47,895 nt of DNA from contig JAHHDV010000016.1 of assembly GCA_019739295.1 (NCBI GenBank), positions 1 to 47,895 of the forward strand, read 5' to 3'. Positions within the stretch are counted from its first letter, which is position 1. Each line of letters opens with the position of its first letter. The notes beneath the pieces were generated by a model. The model did no database searches. It saw only the letters and a program-made list of their open reading frames with translations, and was not told the DNA's origin. A program made the position numbers and the translations under genes. The DNA comes from Taibaiella sp. (GTDB taxonomy: Bacteria; Bacteroidota; Bacteroidia; Chitinophagales; Chitinophagaceae). Of this stretch, positions 39,824-47,891 are shown piece by piece.

Positions 39824-40936
39824 TTGAACAACAAACCGTTACATATATTGGTAAGCCCACTGGATTGGGGATTGGGGCATGCTTCCCGGTGTGTTCCGCT
39901 GATCCATTATCTGTTGAATGCAGGGCACCGGGTATCTGTAGCCGGGTCAGGATTGTCCCTGGAACTGTTGCAAAAGAATTTTTCAGACCGGGTGACTTAT
40001 TACCGGATACCCGGGTATCATATCACTTATAACAAGCGAAAAGGGAGATTTACATCCAGGATCATCAGCCAGCTTCCCCATATCCGGCAGACCATCCGGA
40101 AGGAAAACCAATGGCTCCTGGCATTATGCCGGGAACTAGAACTGGACGGGATCATTTCGGATAACCGCTATGGTATCTGCCACCCGCATATTCCTTCTGT
40201 CATCCTGACGCATCAATGGCAGATCCTGTCCGGGATCCACCCATGGGCGGACCGGGTATTGTTGCGCTGGCATGAGCGGCAGCTCAGGAGATTCCGGCAG
40301 GTATGGATCGTAGACCGGGAATCCGCTTCCCGAAACCTGGCCGGGAAGATGTCACACCCGCCGGGGAACCGCATACAGGACAAAGTACGGTATATCGGGC
40401 ACCTGTCCCAAATCATTCCACGACCGGGTACTGCTTCCGGAAGCGACGAAAACCAGGTGCTGGCGCTTCTTTCCGGTCCCGAGCCTGCCAGGACATGGCT
40501 GATGGAAGCCATTCTCCGGCAGGCAGAACGCTTACCGCAGTACCGGTTCAAAATCATCAGCGGCACTTCCGGCTTCCCACATACCGCTGCTTCACATATC
40601 GAGATCGCCGGCATGGTCCCGGCACCGGAAGTCCAAAAAGCTATAGAAAGTGCAGCATTGGTCATTTGCAGGAGCGGCTACTCTACATTGATGGACCTGT
40701 TGGCACTGCGGGCCAAAGCACTGCTGATCCCCACACCGGGACAGACAGAGCAGGAATACCTGGCAGCGAACCTGATGGCCCAAAATATATGCTATTCCCG
40801 GTCACAATATGAGCTGGACCTGCAGCAGGATATTCCCGCCGCGTTTGCTTATGCCGGGTTTACGGTACTTGATCTCCCCGTGAACCAAAGTTTCCGGCCT
40901 GTACTGGATCAATGGCTGGAGGATCTGAACCCTTAA
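39824..40936 (+). CDS. MurG-like glycosyltransferase
   Basis: 370-residue GT-B type transferase. The N-terminus has VSPLDWGLGHASRCVPLI (nucleotide-sugar/acceptor loop as in MurG-type and UDP-GlcNAc transferases). The middle has GIISDNRYG and VILTHQWQ. The C-terminal half has the donor-site ICRSGYSTLMDLLALRAKALLIPTPGQTEQEYLA, which parallels the MurG 'R.GA.T..E....G.P.ilvP.p...d.Q..NA' motif. The start is TTG 39824 (MNNKPLHIL); no ATG precedes the first strand. It is a single gene and converges with the VWA gene after only 10 bp. The product could be a glycolipid or envelope polysaccharide; MurG itself is unlikely without other mur genes. Confidence 0.82.
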   Translation: MNNKPLHILVSPLDWGLGHASRCVPLIHYLLNAGHRVSVAGSGLSLELLQKNFSDRVTYYRIPGYHITYNKRKGRFTSRIISQLPHIRQTIRKENQWLLALCRELELDGIISDNRYGICHPHIPSVILTHQWQILSGIHPWADRVLLRWHERQLRRFRQVWIVDRESASRNLAGKMSHPPGNRIQDKVRYIGHLSQIIPRPGTASGSDENQVLALLSGPEPARTWLMEAILRQAERLPQYRFKIISGTSGFPHTAASHIEIAGMVPAPEVQKAIESAALVICRSGYSTLMDLLALRAKALLIPTPGQTEQEYLAANLMAQNICYSRSQYELDLQQDIPAAFAYAGFTVLDLPVNQSFRPVLDQWLEDLNP

Positions 40937-40946
40937 TTTTTCAAGG

Positions 40947-42977
40947 TTATTGCATGCCGTTGTATTTCCTGAACAGCCATTCACCGGTGAACAGCAGCAT
41001 TAATAAAGCAAAAATCCATTGATAATGAATCAGGGGCTCTTTCTTGTTTTCAGTAATCATACGGGATGTAATGGATTCGTTGGCTTTGATGTCATCGAAG
41101 ACCATGTTCATATTCTCCACTGTATGAAAAGCGCCCCCGGTCTGGTGGGACAACTGGTACAGCAGTCCATAATCAGCCTGCATATTGATCTGCTCTAAAG
41201 GAATATTTTCCACTGCGAATGTCCCGTTGTCCGTATAGCTTTTTCCTTCGAATGTTACGGCTCCCGCATATGCATAGATCCCGGCTCCCATTTTCGGAAG
41301 AACGATCTGGTAGCTCTCCCCGAATTGCTCCATAATGAATGCTTTCCTGCTCCCGGCGCTGTCCGTTATGCTGAGTTGAGCTTCCGCATCATTGACCAGC
41401 TGCCCTGTCTTGTTCCTCAGCTCTGCGGTGAAAGCCACATTCTCATTATCGGTAAGCAGTCGCTTACTCAGGAATACCTGGAAGGGCTTGTCCTGCCGGG
41501 GAACATTGAGCGTGCGCATCGTCTGCCGGATCAGTTCCTGGGTGACCAGCTGGCTCTTATTGTCCCTGTACTCATAGATCCCCCATCTCCAGAGCCCTTC
41601 TCCCACCGTAACGGCTACCGGCAATGTACCGCCGTGAACGATCCACATATCTGCATTGCTTTCCCTGGATTTCAGGACGACCTCATTGGGATAAACGGCT
41701 TTGGACCTGCTGGCAGAGCTCTCCAGTGGCGGCAGCCTGGCAAGGACGGATGCGGTCTGGACAGGCAGCAGGAAAGCAGCGAAACCCCTCTGCGCTACCG
41801 GTGAATGAAATGTAGCCGAACGCCCGCCGTCCAGTTTTACAATATCCTCCAGTTGCTGGACCTGGGTACGGGATACCTGGTTACCCAGGATATGCCATAC
41901 CGGAAGACGGGCAGCCGCTATCTGCTGCCATTGTGCCTGCGAGAATTCGGGCTGGAATGCTATAATGCTCTGGTAACCCGAAAGGTCCGATGGTAATGTA
42001 TTCGGTGCAGCTATTTCCAGCTGATAGCCCGCTGTGCTTTTCAGTGCGGACCGGATCAGCCCGATATCGGGATGTGTGCCGCTGTTCAGTACCAGCACTT
42101 TCACTTCATTGTTCACTACCTGTACATAAAAGTCTATCTTATTGTTCAGCTCTGACTTTTCACCGGGGCCAAGGGGTACGGCGATGGCATACTGTATCAG
42201 GCCGGGGCTGCCGGCTTTTACTTCAAAAGAAGTAGAGACGGTCTCTTCCTCTTCCCGGATATGAACATTCCTGGACTGGAGAAGCGTTCCATTCTGGAAC
42301 AGCTGGATCTGGTGCTCTGTATCTTTCATTTTTGAGAAACGGATGTCCGCCGCTACTTCAAAAGTATTCCCGGTCAGCACTACCTTGTTGGCAAAGACAC
42401 GGACTACACTGATATCCCTGGGGCTCGTACTATCTCCCAGAGCTATTGCATAGACAGGTATCTCCAGCTGCGGCAACGCGAAAACAGGATCTGCCCCTTC
42501 ATTATAGATGCCATCGGACGGAAGTATGACCGCACCCAGGTTGCTCCCCTTATATCTCTGGAAAGTGTGGGTCAGCGCCTGCTCTATATTGGTAACAGGT
42601 TCAGAAAAATCAGTATTGCTCCCTTTGGCGATGTCAGCCCCGAACTGCAATTCTACCAGTTCATAATCATCATCCAGCTGATCCTTCAGGGCCTGCTTTT
42701 GCGCTAAAAACTGTTCTTTTGAAGCTCCCATGCCCTCCGCTACCGAAGAGGAATTATCCTGTAGCCAGATGATCAGGGGCTTCTGCGTAGTGTTGCTGAT
42801 GAAGCTCAGCACAGGTGCCAGCAATAAAGCGGCAATCAGGAAGCCGGACAGACCTCTCAGCAATGCCGGCAGCCACCTGAAGGTATGACTGCTTTGTCGA
42901 TCTTTTCTCCATACCCACACTGCCAGTCCCGTACCGATGACCAAACACAACACCCAGTAAATAACAGAAAATATCAT
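40947..42977 (-). CDS. VWA-like membrane protein with an amidotransferase-like region
   Basis: 676 residues. Two N-terminal membrane helices (about 3-23 and 35-60) and one near the C-terminus (WIFALLMLLFTGEWLF). Between them is a von Willebrand A-like domain with MIDAS D74-x-S76-x-S78 (LQDNSSS) and the second site LPSDGIYNEGA. After it comes a beta-sandwich, then a class-I amidotransferase-like fold (YQSIIAFQPEFSQAQWQQIA). This architecture is widespread in Bacteroidota, near DUF4159 and AAA/MoxR-type genes. It is the last gene of a four-gene minus-strand cluster (lipoprotein, rsmE, DUF4159, this). The function is unknown; an envelope role is inferred. Confidence 0.82.
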   Translation of the reverse strand: MIFSVIYWVLCLVIGTGLAVWVWRKDRQSSHTFRWLPALLRGLSGFLIAALLLAPVLSFISNTTQKPLIIWLQDNSSSVAEGMGASKEQFLAQKQALKDQLDDDYELVELQFGADIAKGSNTDFSEPVTNIEQALTHTFQRYKGSNLGAVILPSDGIYNEGADPVFALPQLEIPVYAIALGDSTSPRDISVVRVFANKVVLTGNTFEVAADIRFSKMKDTEHQIQLFQNGTLLQSRNVHIREEEETVSTSFEVKAGSPGLIQYAIAVPLGPGEKSELNNKIDFYVQVVNNEVKVLVLNSGTHPDIGLIRSALKSTAGYQLEIAAPNTLPSDLSGYQSIIAFQPEFSQAQWQQIAAARLPVWHILGNQVSRTQVQQLEDIVKLDGGRSATFHSPVAQRGFAAFLLPVQTASVLARLPPLESSASRSKAVYPNEVVLKSRESNADMWIVHGGTLPVAVTVGEGLWRWGIYEYRDNKSQLVTQELIRQTMRTLNVPRQDKPFQVFLSKRLLTDNENVAFTAELRNKTGQLVNDAEAQLSITDSAGSRKAFIMEQFGESYQIVLPKMGAGIYAYAGAVTFEGKSYTDNGTFAVENIPLEQINMQADYGLLYQLSHQTGGAFHTVENMNMVFDDIKANESITSRMITENKKEPLIHYQWIFALLMLLFTGEWLFRKYNGMQ

Positions 42978-43068
42978 AGTCGCTTTAAGAATCAGGATTT
43001 TAAATTTGTAGTGATTTCAGGTTTTGCACCGGGAGGACATCTTCCTGTTCCCGGGGCACCGGGCCTCA

Positions 43069-43737
43069 TTAAGGCCTGGCATTTTGGTTGAACACGAACT
43101 GGATAATATTGGCCCCCATCTGCAAAGCCTGCGTTCTCTTCTCGGGCGGATCTTTATGGACCTCTTCATCTTCCCAGCCATCGCCCAGGTCGGTGCTGAA
43201 AGTATACAGGCATACCAGCCTGCCTTTCCAGATCAGGCCGAATGCCTGCGGGGGCTTACCTTCATGTTCATGGATCTTGGGAAGACCGTTCGGGAATGAA
43301 TAAGCCTGGTGAAAAACGGGATGGGAGAAAGGCAGTTCCACAAAAGTCAGCTCCGGGAATACTTTCTTCAGCTCCGGTCTTATAAATTCATCCAGACCAT
43401 AGTTGTCATCAAAATGGAGGAATCCCCCGCTCTCCAGGTAAAGCCGGATATTCGCGGCCTCTGCCGCAGTAAAGGACAACCTGCCATGGCCGGTAACATG
43501 CACAAACGGGTAATTAAAAATCTGCGGGGATCCGGGCTCTACTTCCATCTCTTTCTCAGCAAAACCGGTTTTGAGATTCTGGTTACAGAAGACTGCCAGG
43601 TTCTTCAGGGCTGTAGGATTGGCATACCAGTCACCCCCGCCTCCATACTTGAGCAGGGCAAGCCGCATCTGCTGAGCCTGGCTGCCGAAGCCTGCCAGCA
43701 CAAAAAGGATCATAAAAAGGTAGCATCTATAGCGCAT
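43069..43737 (-). CDS. DUF4159-domain protein (exported)
   Basis: 222 residues from ATG 43737 (MRYRCYLFMILFVLAGFGSQ), with a clear signal peptide ending near SQAQQ. The frame is open to 43767, but the earlier part lies inside rsmE and lacks signal character. The DUF4159 core is LLKYGGGGDWYANPTALKNL, FPFVHVTGHG-like (NYPFVHVTGHGRLSF), LESGGFLHFDDNYGLDEFIRPEL and HPVFHQAYSFPNGLPKIHEHEG. The start overlaps the last 11 nt of rsmE, and the VWA gene follows after 91 nt. DUF4159 resembles amidotransferase-like folds and typically accompanies VWA membrane proteins; the biochemical role is unknown. Confidence 0.88.
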   Translation of the reverse strand: MRYRCYLFMILFVLAGFGSQAQQMRLALLKYGGGGDWYANPTALKNLAVFCNQNLKTGFAEKEMEVEPGSPQIFNYPFVHVTGHGRLSFTAAEAANIRLYLESGGFLHFDDNYGLDEFIRPELKKVFPELTFVELPFSHPVFHQAYSFPNGLPKIHEHEGKPPQAFGLIWKGRLVCLYTFSTDLGDGWEDEEVHKDPPEKRTQALQMGANIIQFVFNQNARP

Positions 43738-44446
43738 AATTCTTCTGATTAAAAATAGTACAGGCATAAACAGCTGCCGTCTCTGTCCGTAACCGGTGCG
43801 GACCTAAAGTAACCGGAATAGCTCCCTTAGCCAGGCACTCCCCGATTTCTCCCGTGGAGAAGTCTCCTTCAGGACCGATTAAAATTAAAGTATCTTCTTC
43901 ATTCAATGTCTCCATCAGCGGATTTTTATCCTGTTCTTCACAATGCGCCATCAGCACTTTCCCACCGGACAACTGGCGGAAATAGTCCAGGGATTCCTCC
44001 GGTTTCATCATTCGCTTCAATTCGGGCAGGAAGGCCTGCTGCGACTGTATCATCGCCGCCACCAGGATATTTTCCATTCTTTCATAATTGAGCTTCTCCC
44101 GCTCACTGTTGTGGCACTGAAGCGGGATGAGGACATCCACACCGATCTCACCGGCTTTCTCCAGCAGCCATTCATTGCGGCTCCTGTTCCTGGTAAATCC
44201 CACTGCAAGAAATAAACGAACAGGACGGGGAGCAGATTGTGCTACATGGGTTATCCTCACCCCGGTTCTCTGCTTATGCGGAAGCACAATCTCCGCATCC
44301 GCCTTCTGTCCCTTGCCGTTCACCAGGTAGATGTGATCACCTGCTTTCATCCTGAGCACGGTGATGCAATGCCTGGAAGTCTCCGCTGACAAAGCATACT
44401 GCTCCCCTTCGGAAAATACAGCAGGTTCATAAAAGTACGCTTGCAT
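43727..44446 (-). CDS. rsmE: 16S rRNA (uracil(1498)-N(3))-methyltransferase
   Basis: SPOUT methyltransferase that makes m3U1498 in 16S rRNA using SAM. The N-terminal PUA-like part has HCITVLRMKAGDHIYLVNGKG. The SPOUT part has LEKAGEIGVDVLIPLQCHNSE, ILVAAMIQSQQAFLPEL and the trefoil-knot SAM site LILIGPEGDFSTGEI with LGPHRLRTETA at the end. The length is 239 residues. The start overlaps the upstream lipoprotein stop (TAATG), and the 3' end overlaps the DUF4159 start, so the cluster is tightly coupled. Confidence 0.96.
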   Translation of the reverse strand: MQAYFYEPAVFSEGEQYALSAETSRHCITVLRMKAGDHIYLVNGKGQKADAEIVLPHKQRTGVRITHVAQSAPRPVRLFLAVGFTRNRSRNEWLLEKAGEIGVDVLIPLQCHNSEREKLNYERMENILVAAMIQSQQAFLPELKRMMKPEESLDYFRQLSGGKVLMAHCEEQDKNPLMETLNEEDTLILIGPEGDFSTGEIGECLAKGAIPVTLGPHRLRTETAAVYACTIFNQKNYAL

Positions 44447-45021
44447 TATAAAAACTTATAGGTGATGATGATCTCTTTCTTCTTACTGAACATATGCTTC
44501 CTGAACTTAACAATTTGTATCGTACCGTCAGGGATATAGGTCATTTTGGAATTTTCAGTGGAAAAGATCCCTTCATCCTTGGTCTCGGCATATACGGATG
44601 TGATCTTATTATTTTCAGCATCCAGGACCAGGATCAATTTCTGTGTAAAAGCATCCTTATCCAAAGCTTCGTAAAGCAGGGTCCTGCTGTTCATATCTTC
44701 AAGAAGTGTAAAATTATATTTCCCCAGGTGACCCGGTGCACCGATATCCGCCTTTTCGAACTCCTCCCTGATCTCAGCAAAAGCTTCATTGGTCCAGTCC
44801 ATGATCACGGAGTCTTCCACGACATCATTCACTTTTGTGACCTTTGCATAGACATAAGGCAACTCGGATTTATTTTTCCACTGGTCATCGAAGAACTCTT
44901 TCATAGAAAAATATTCATCTCCTTCCTCGTAGCCTTCAGGATACGTATCCATTTTGGAAGAACATGATATCATTACCGCCAGCAGCAGGAGACAGGCTGC
45001 TTGTAGGACTGTTTTTTTCAT
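44446..45021 (-). CDS. Hypothetical lipoprotein
   Basis: 191 residues from ATG 45021 (MKKTVLQAACLLLLAVMISC), with a classic lipobox ending in Cys20 (AVMISCSSKM). The frame is open to 45066, but that part precedes the promoter. The mature protein is acidic and mostly hydrophilic (YPEGYEEGDEYFSMKEFFDD...), ending in beta-rich segments (MTYIPDGTIQIVKFRK). No family is recognised. It is the first gene of the cluster with rsmE, DUF4159 and VWA, overlapping rsmE by one base (TAATG). Its promoter -7 box lies 4 nt before the ATG. Confidence 0.8.
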   Translation of the reverse strand: MKKTVLQAACLLLLAVMISCSSKMDTYPEGYEEGDEYFSMKEFFDDQWKNKSELPYVYAKVTKVNDVVEDSVIMDWTNEAFAEIREEFEKADIGAPGHLGKYNFTLLEDMNSRTLLYEALDKDAFTQKLILVLDAENNKITSVYAETKDEGIFSTENSKMTYIPDGTIQIVKFRKHMFSKKKEIIITYKFL

Positions 45022-45025
45022 GTAG

Positions 45026-45054
45026 CAAATGTAATAAAATCCGGGTGGAATCAA
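45026..45054 (-). promoter_or_regulatory. Promoter of the lipoprotein-rsmE-DUF4159-VWA cluster
   Basis: On the minus strand, TTG (45054-45052), 18 nt, then TACATTTG (45033-45026). The box ends 4 nt before the ATG, so the transcript would begin at or just inside the start codon. The stretch 45055-45315 shows no gene or clear hairpin. Confidence 0.65.
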
Positions 45055-45315
45055 TGGAATATTCATACAGGCAATGGCTACCCTGTATCAGGACATATGG
45101 CGGATATATACTAAAAAACTGCAAGGTCTCAACAGCATTATTATTTTCTGAGCATGATCCTTGAATAACTGGTAATCTGCCTATGGATAGCAGAGCGGAA
45201 ATGCCGGATCACGAAGGTAATGCTTCACTGATTCCAACAGGTTGACCTAAATAAAAAGAAGAGATCTTGCGACCTCCTCCTTTTGTATTGCAAATGAAAA
45301 AAACTAAGTATCTGA

Positions 45316-46698
45316 TTATTTACCGCCCTGGCCCATTCCACTGCTTTCACTGGTCCTTTCTTTTTCTTCTTCCGCTGCGGTCTGCCTGTTGCGGGTCTTG
45401 AATTTACTGTCTCCGAAGTTGTAGGTAAAGTTCAGCCTCATCTGGGTGCTTTCCCATCTTCCCCATGCGGACACTTCCTGCCCTACAAAGTTGCTGCTGC
45501 CACCCCACTTCATCGTATGGAAGATATCCCCTACGGACAACCTGAATGTACCTTTTCCTTTCAGTACCCGGGCCTGCGCTCCTGCATCCACACCACCCAT
45601 AGCAATGCTTCTGAATGTTCCCTGCCAGATACTCGGCGCCGTATACCACCCGCTGATCTCGGCAGACAACCAGTCATTGATCCTGTAGCTGATCTGGCCG
45701 TATGTGTTGAATGAAAATACATCCAGGTCCACTGTTCTGCCGTTGCCATAGTCCGCCTTGAACATCGCATAGTAAGAATTCAGGTTCACAAAGGTAGACC
45801 AGTTCTTATACTGGAAAGGGAAGCTGATATTCAGGCTGATCATATCCTGGGTAGCCAGGTTGGCCTTGGTCTGGAATAACCTGTACCCGGAAGTATCCAC
45901 CAGCTCTGCAAATACATCCGATACCCTGCTGTATTCCAGCCTGGTATTGAGCATATACTTATAGCTGTGGCTGATGCTGATATTGTGGGTAATCTGTGGC
46001 AATAACTTGATATTTCCTTTCCTGTAGGAATAATCATCCATCTTGAACTCAAAGGGATTCAGGTCCTGGTAGTTCGGCCTGTCGATCCTCTTGGTATAGG
46101 CAATGGAAAACTGGTTCATCGGGTTCTTGTTGAAAGTAAACCCGATACTCGGGAAAAACTTAAAGTAGCTCCTGTCAAACGTAGTATCATAGGGACTCAC
46201 ACTTCCGCTTTCTTCCTGCAAACCTACAGATCTGCCGGTAGTTACCGTATTCTCCACGCGCAGACCCGCATTGAATGCTACACCGGGGAACTGCCGGTTA
46301 TACTGGGCATAGGCGGCCTGGATATTTTCATTATAATTGAACCCGTTGCTTCTCAGGGAATCCTCCTGCCAGCTGCCGCTGATCCGCTCCCTGAACGTAA
46401 AATCATTCTGGGTCTGGATATTGGATACTTTGGCCCCGATGCCCAGTACACCTTTCAGGAAGTTCTGCTGCCAGTCCGCTTTAACAGAGGTAATATCAAT
46501 GGTAGTCGGCGCTATGATATTGTAATTGTTCTCATAGAGATAATTGCCGGCTTCATCCGTATATACATTGGGCTGTATCTGGTCCGTATGGATATTGTAC
46601 CGCCCGTAATCCGCATCTACTGTCAGGGATTTGCCGCTATTCTTATCGTTATAACTATAGTTGACATTGGCATTGAAGTTGCTGCGATCTGCACTCAT
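45316..46698 (-). CDS. Outer membrane beta-barrel (TonB-dependent receptor-like) protein, C-terminal part
   Basis: Barrel part of the receptor that begins at 47768. The open frame starts at ATG 46698 (MSADRSNF), but homologous-looking residues are readable upstream in this frame (GIYYNPTDELVRNLASYNT), so the ATG is internal. Strands typical of the OMP_b-brl_3 family follow: FNANVNYSYNDKNSGKSL, FAQYN-type segments, RIDRPNYQDLNPFEFKMDDY (a very characteristic RPxYQxLNPF motif) and QMRLNFTYNFGDSKFKTRN near the end. The last ~20 residues are charged and disordered. The break lies in a G5 run (C5 at 46754-46758 on the plus strand), where one G is missing. Confidence 0.9.
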   Translation of the reverse strand: MSADRSNFNANVNYSYNDKNSGKSLTVDADYGRYNIHTDQIQPNVYTDEAGNYLYENNYNIIAPTTIDITSVKADWQQNFLKGVLGIGAKVSNIQTQNDFTFRERISGSWQEDSLRSNGFNYNENIQAAYAQYNRQFPGVAFNAGLRVENTVTTGRSVGLQEESGSVSPYDTTFDRSYFKFFPSIGFTFNKNPMNQFSIAYTKRIDRPNYQDLNPFEFKMDDYSYRKGNIKLLPQITHNISISHSYKYMLNTRLEYSRVSDVFAELVDTSGYRLFQTKANLATQDMISLNISFPFQYKNWSTFVNLNSYYAMFKADYGNGRTVDLDVFSFNTYGQISYRINDWLSAEISGWYTAPSIWQGTFRSIAMGGVDAGAQARVLKGKGTFRLSVGDIFHTMKWGGSSNFVGQEVSAWGRWESTQMRLNFTYNFGDSKFKTRNRQTAAEEEKERTSESSGMGQGGK

Positions 46699-47768
46699 CG
46701 TATTGTAAGAAGCCAGGTTCCGTACCAGTTCATCCGTAGGGTTATAATAGATACCCCCATATTGTTGTTGCTGATATTGTCACTGTTTCTTGCATTCCCG
46801 TTGACCATCACCCCTATGATGGAATTGTCCGAAAGGTAATAATCCATGCCCGCTTTATAATTATGGGACAGGTTTTCACTTACGGAATTCACATGCTGGC
46901 GAAACGATGTATCATTGAGGTTCCTGTCAAAATGCATATCATTCCAATGATTGCCGTAGGCGACATTATAATTCCCGTATAGATTGACCTTCCCGTTGCG
47001 GTGATTAAGATTTACTCCTGCATTGTACTTGGAGAAGACCCCGATGTTGTATCCGAGGTTGATACTGCCGTTCGTACCTAAATTCTGGTTTTTCTTCATC
47101 CTGATATTGATAATACCGGCATTGCCCTGGGCATCATATTTCGCAGACGGGCTGGTGATGATCTCAATCGCATCTATAGAACTGGACTGGATGGTCTTCA
47201 GGTATTCGCTCAGTTCGGAACCGGTCAGCGGAGACGGTCTCCCGTCAATGTACACACGCACACCATTCTTACCGCTGATCGTGATATTCTCGTCTTTGTC
47301 CACCAGCACTCCCGGGGATTTCCTCATCAGTTCCAGGCCATTCTGGCCTACCGCATTGATCGTGCTGTCGATATTGAAGACCGTCTTGTCCGCCTGCAGC
47401 TCTACGATGGGTCTGCGGTTGATAATGGTCACCCCCTCTAATTCTTCCGCTACTTTTTTCACCCTGATATCCCCGACTGAATAATTATGGCTGCCATCGA
47501 AATCAAAAGATTCCGAAAAGAAGGGATTTCCACTATAATCATCGGCTCTTACTACATAATTGCCTTTTCCGATCCCCTCGAATAAATAGGTTCCATCAGC
47601 TTCTACAAAGCTATATTTTACTTCAGAAGAGTCTTTGGCATTGACAATAGTAACACTGGCTCCGGGCATGGGGTCACCATTCTCATCGGCTACCTTGCCA
47701 CTGATATTCTGGGCCGAAACAGCATATACCGAGGCGAGCATTAAGGTAAGGGTTAAAATATTTTTCAT
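46695..47768 (-). CDS. Outer membrane beta-barrel (TonB-dependent receptor-like) protein, N-terminal part
   Basis: From ATG 47768 (MKNILTLTLMLASVYAVSAQ): signal peptide, then a carboxypeptidase-regulatory-like domain (ISGKVADENGDPMPGASV...FEGIGKGNYVVRADDY, about 21-105), then a TonB plug-like domain (ADKTVFNIDSTINAVGQNGL, ELMRKSPGVLVDKDENITI, VRVYIDGRPSPL, IEIITSPSAKYDAQGNAGII). The barrel begins at about residue 210. The frame leaves the family pattern at NNNMGVSII and stops at 46695; adding one G restores NNNMGGIYYNPTDEL and gives about 817 residues in total. Frame extension upstream of 47768 has no signal character. The substrate is unknown; proteins of this family often sit under local regulators. 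Confidence 0.9.
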   Translation of the reverse strand: MKNILTLTLMLASVYAVSAQNISGKVADENGDPMPGASVTIVNAKDSSEVKYSFVEADGTYLFEGIGKGNYVVRADDYSGNPFFSESFDFDGSHNYSVGDIRVKKVAEELEGVTIINRRPIVELQADKTVFNIDSTINAVGQNGLELMRKSPGVLVDKDENITISGKNGVRVYIDGRPSPLTGSELSEYLKTIQSSSIDAIEIITSPSAKYDAQGNAGIINIRMKKNQNLGTNGSINLGYNIGVFSKYNAGVNLNHRNGKVNLYGNYNVAYGNHWNDMHFDRNLNDTSFRQHVNSVSENLSHNYKAGMDYYLSDNSIIGVMVNGNARNSDNISNNNMGVSIITLRMNWYGTWLLTIR

Positions 47769-47804
47769 AACTAAGGGTTTAAGGGATTCTTTTCGTTTGT
47801 GGTA

Positions 47805-47812
47805 CAAAAGTA
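47805..47812 (-). promoter_or_regulatory. -7 box of the receptor gene (TACTTTTG)
   Basis: Perfect TAnnTTTG match on the minus strand, 36 nt before ATG 47768. Confidence 0.55.
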
Positions 47813-47862
47813 TCCCGGGCCCGAGGACAGGCATAACACTTTTAGATTATCCCCTGTTTTTT

Positions 47863-47891
47863 TTCGACCAACAGATTAATCCTTCGACCAA
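47863..47891 (-). promoter_or_regulatory. Direct repeat TTGGTCGAA x2 upstream of the receptor promoter
   Basis: On the plus strand, TTCGACCAA occurs at 47863-47871 and again at 47883-47891, a 20-bp period (two helical turns). It lies about 50-80 bp upstream of the receptor -7 box, a position fitting an activator site. LytTR-type regulators bind such spaced direct repeats; identity is inferred. Confidence 0.5.
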
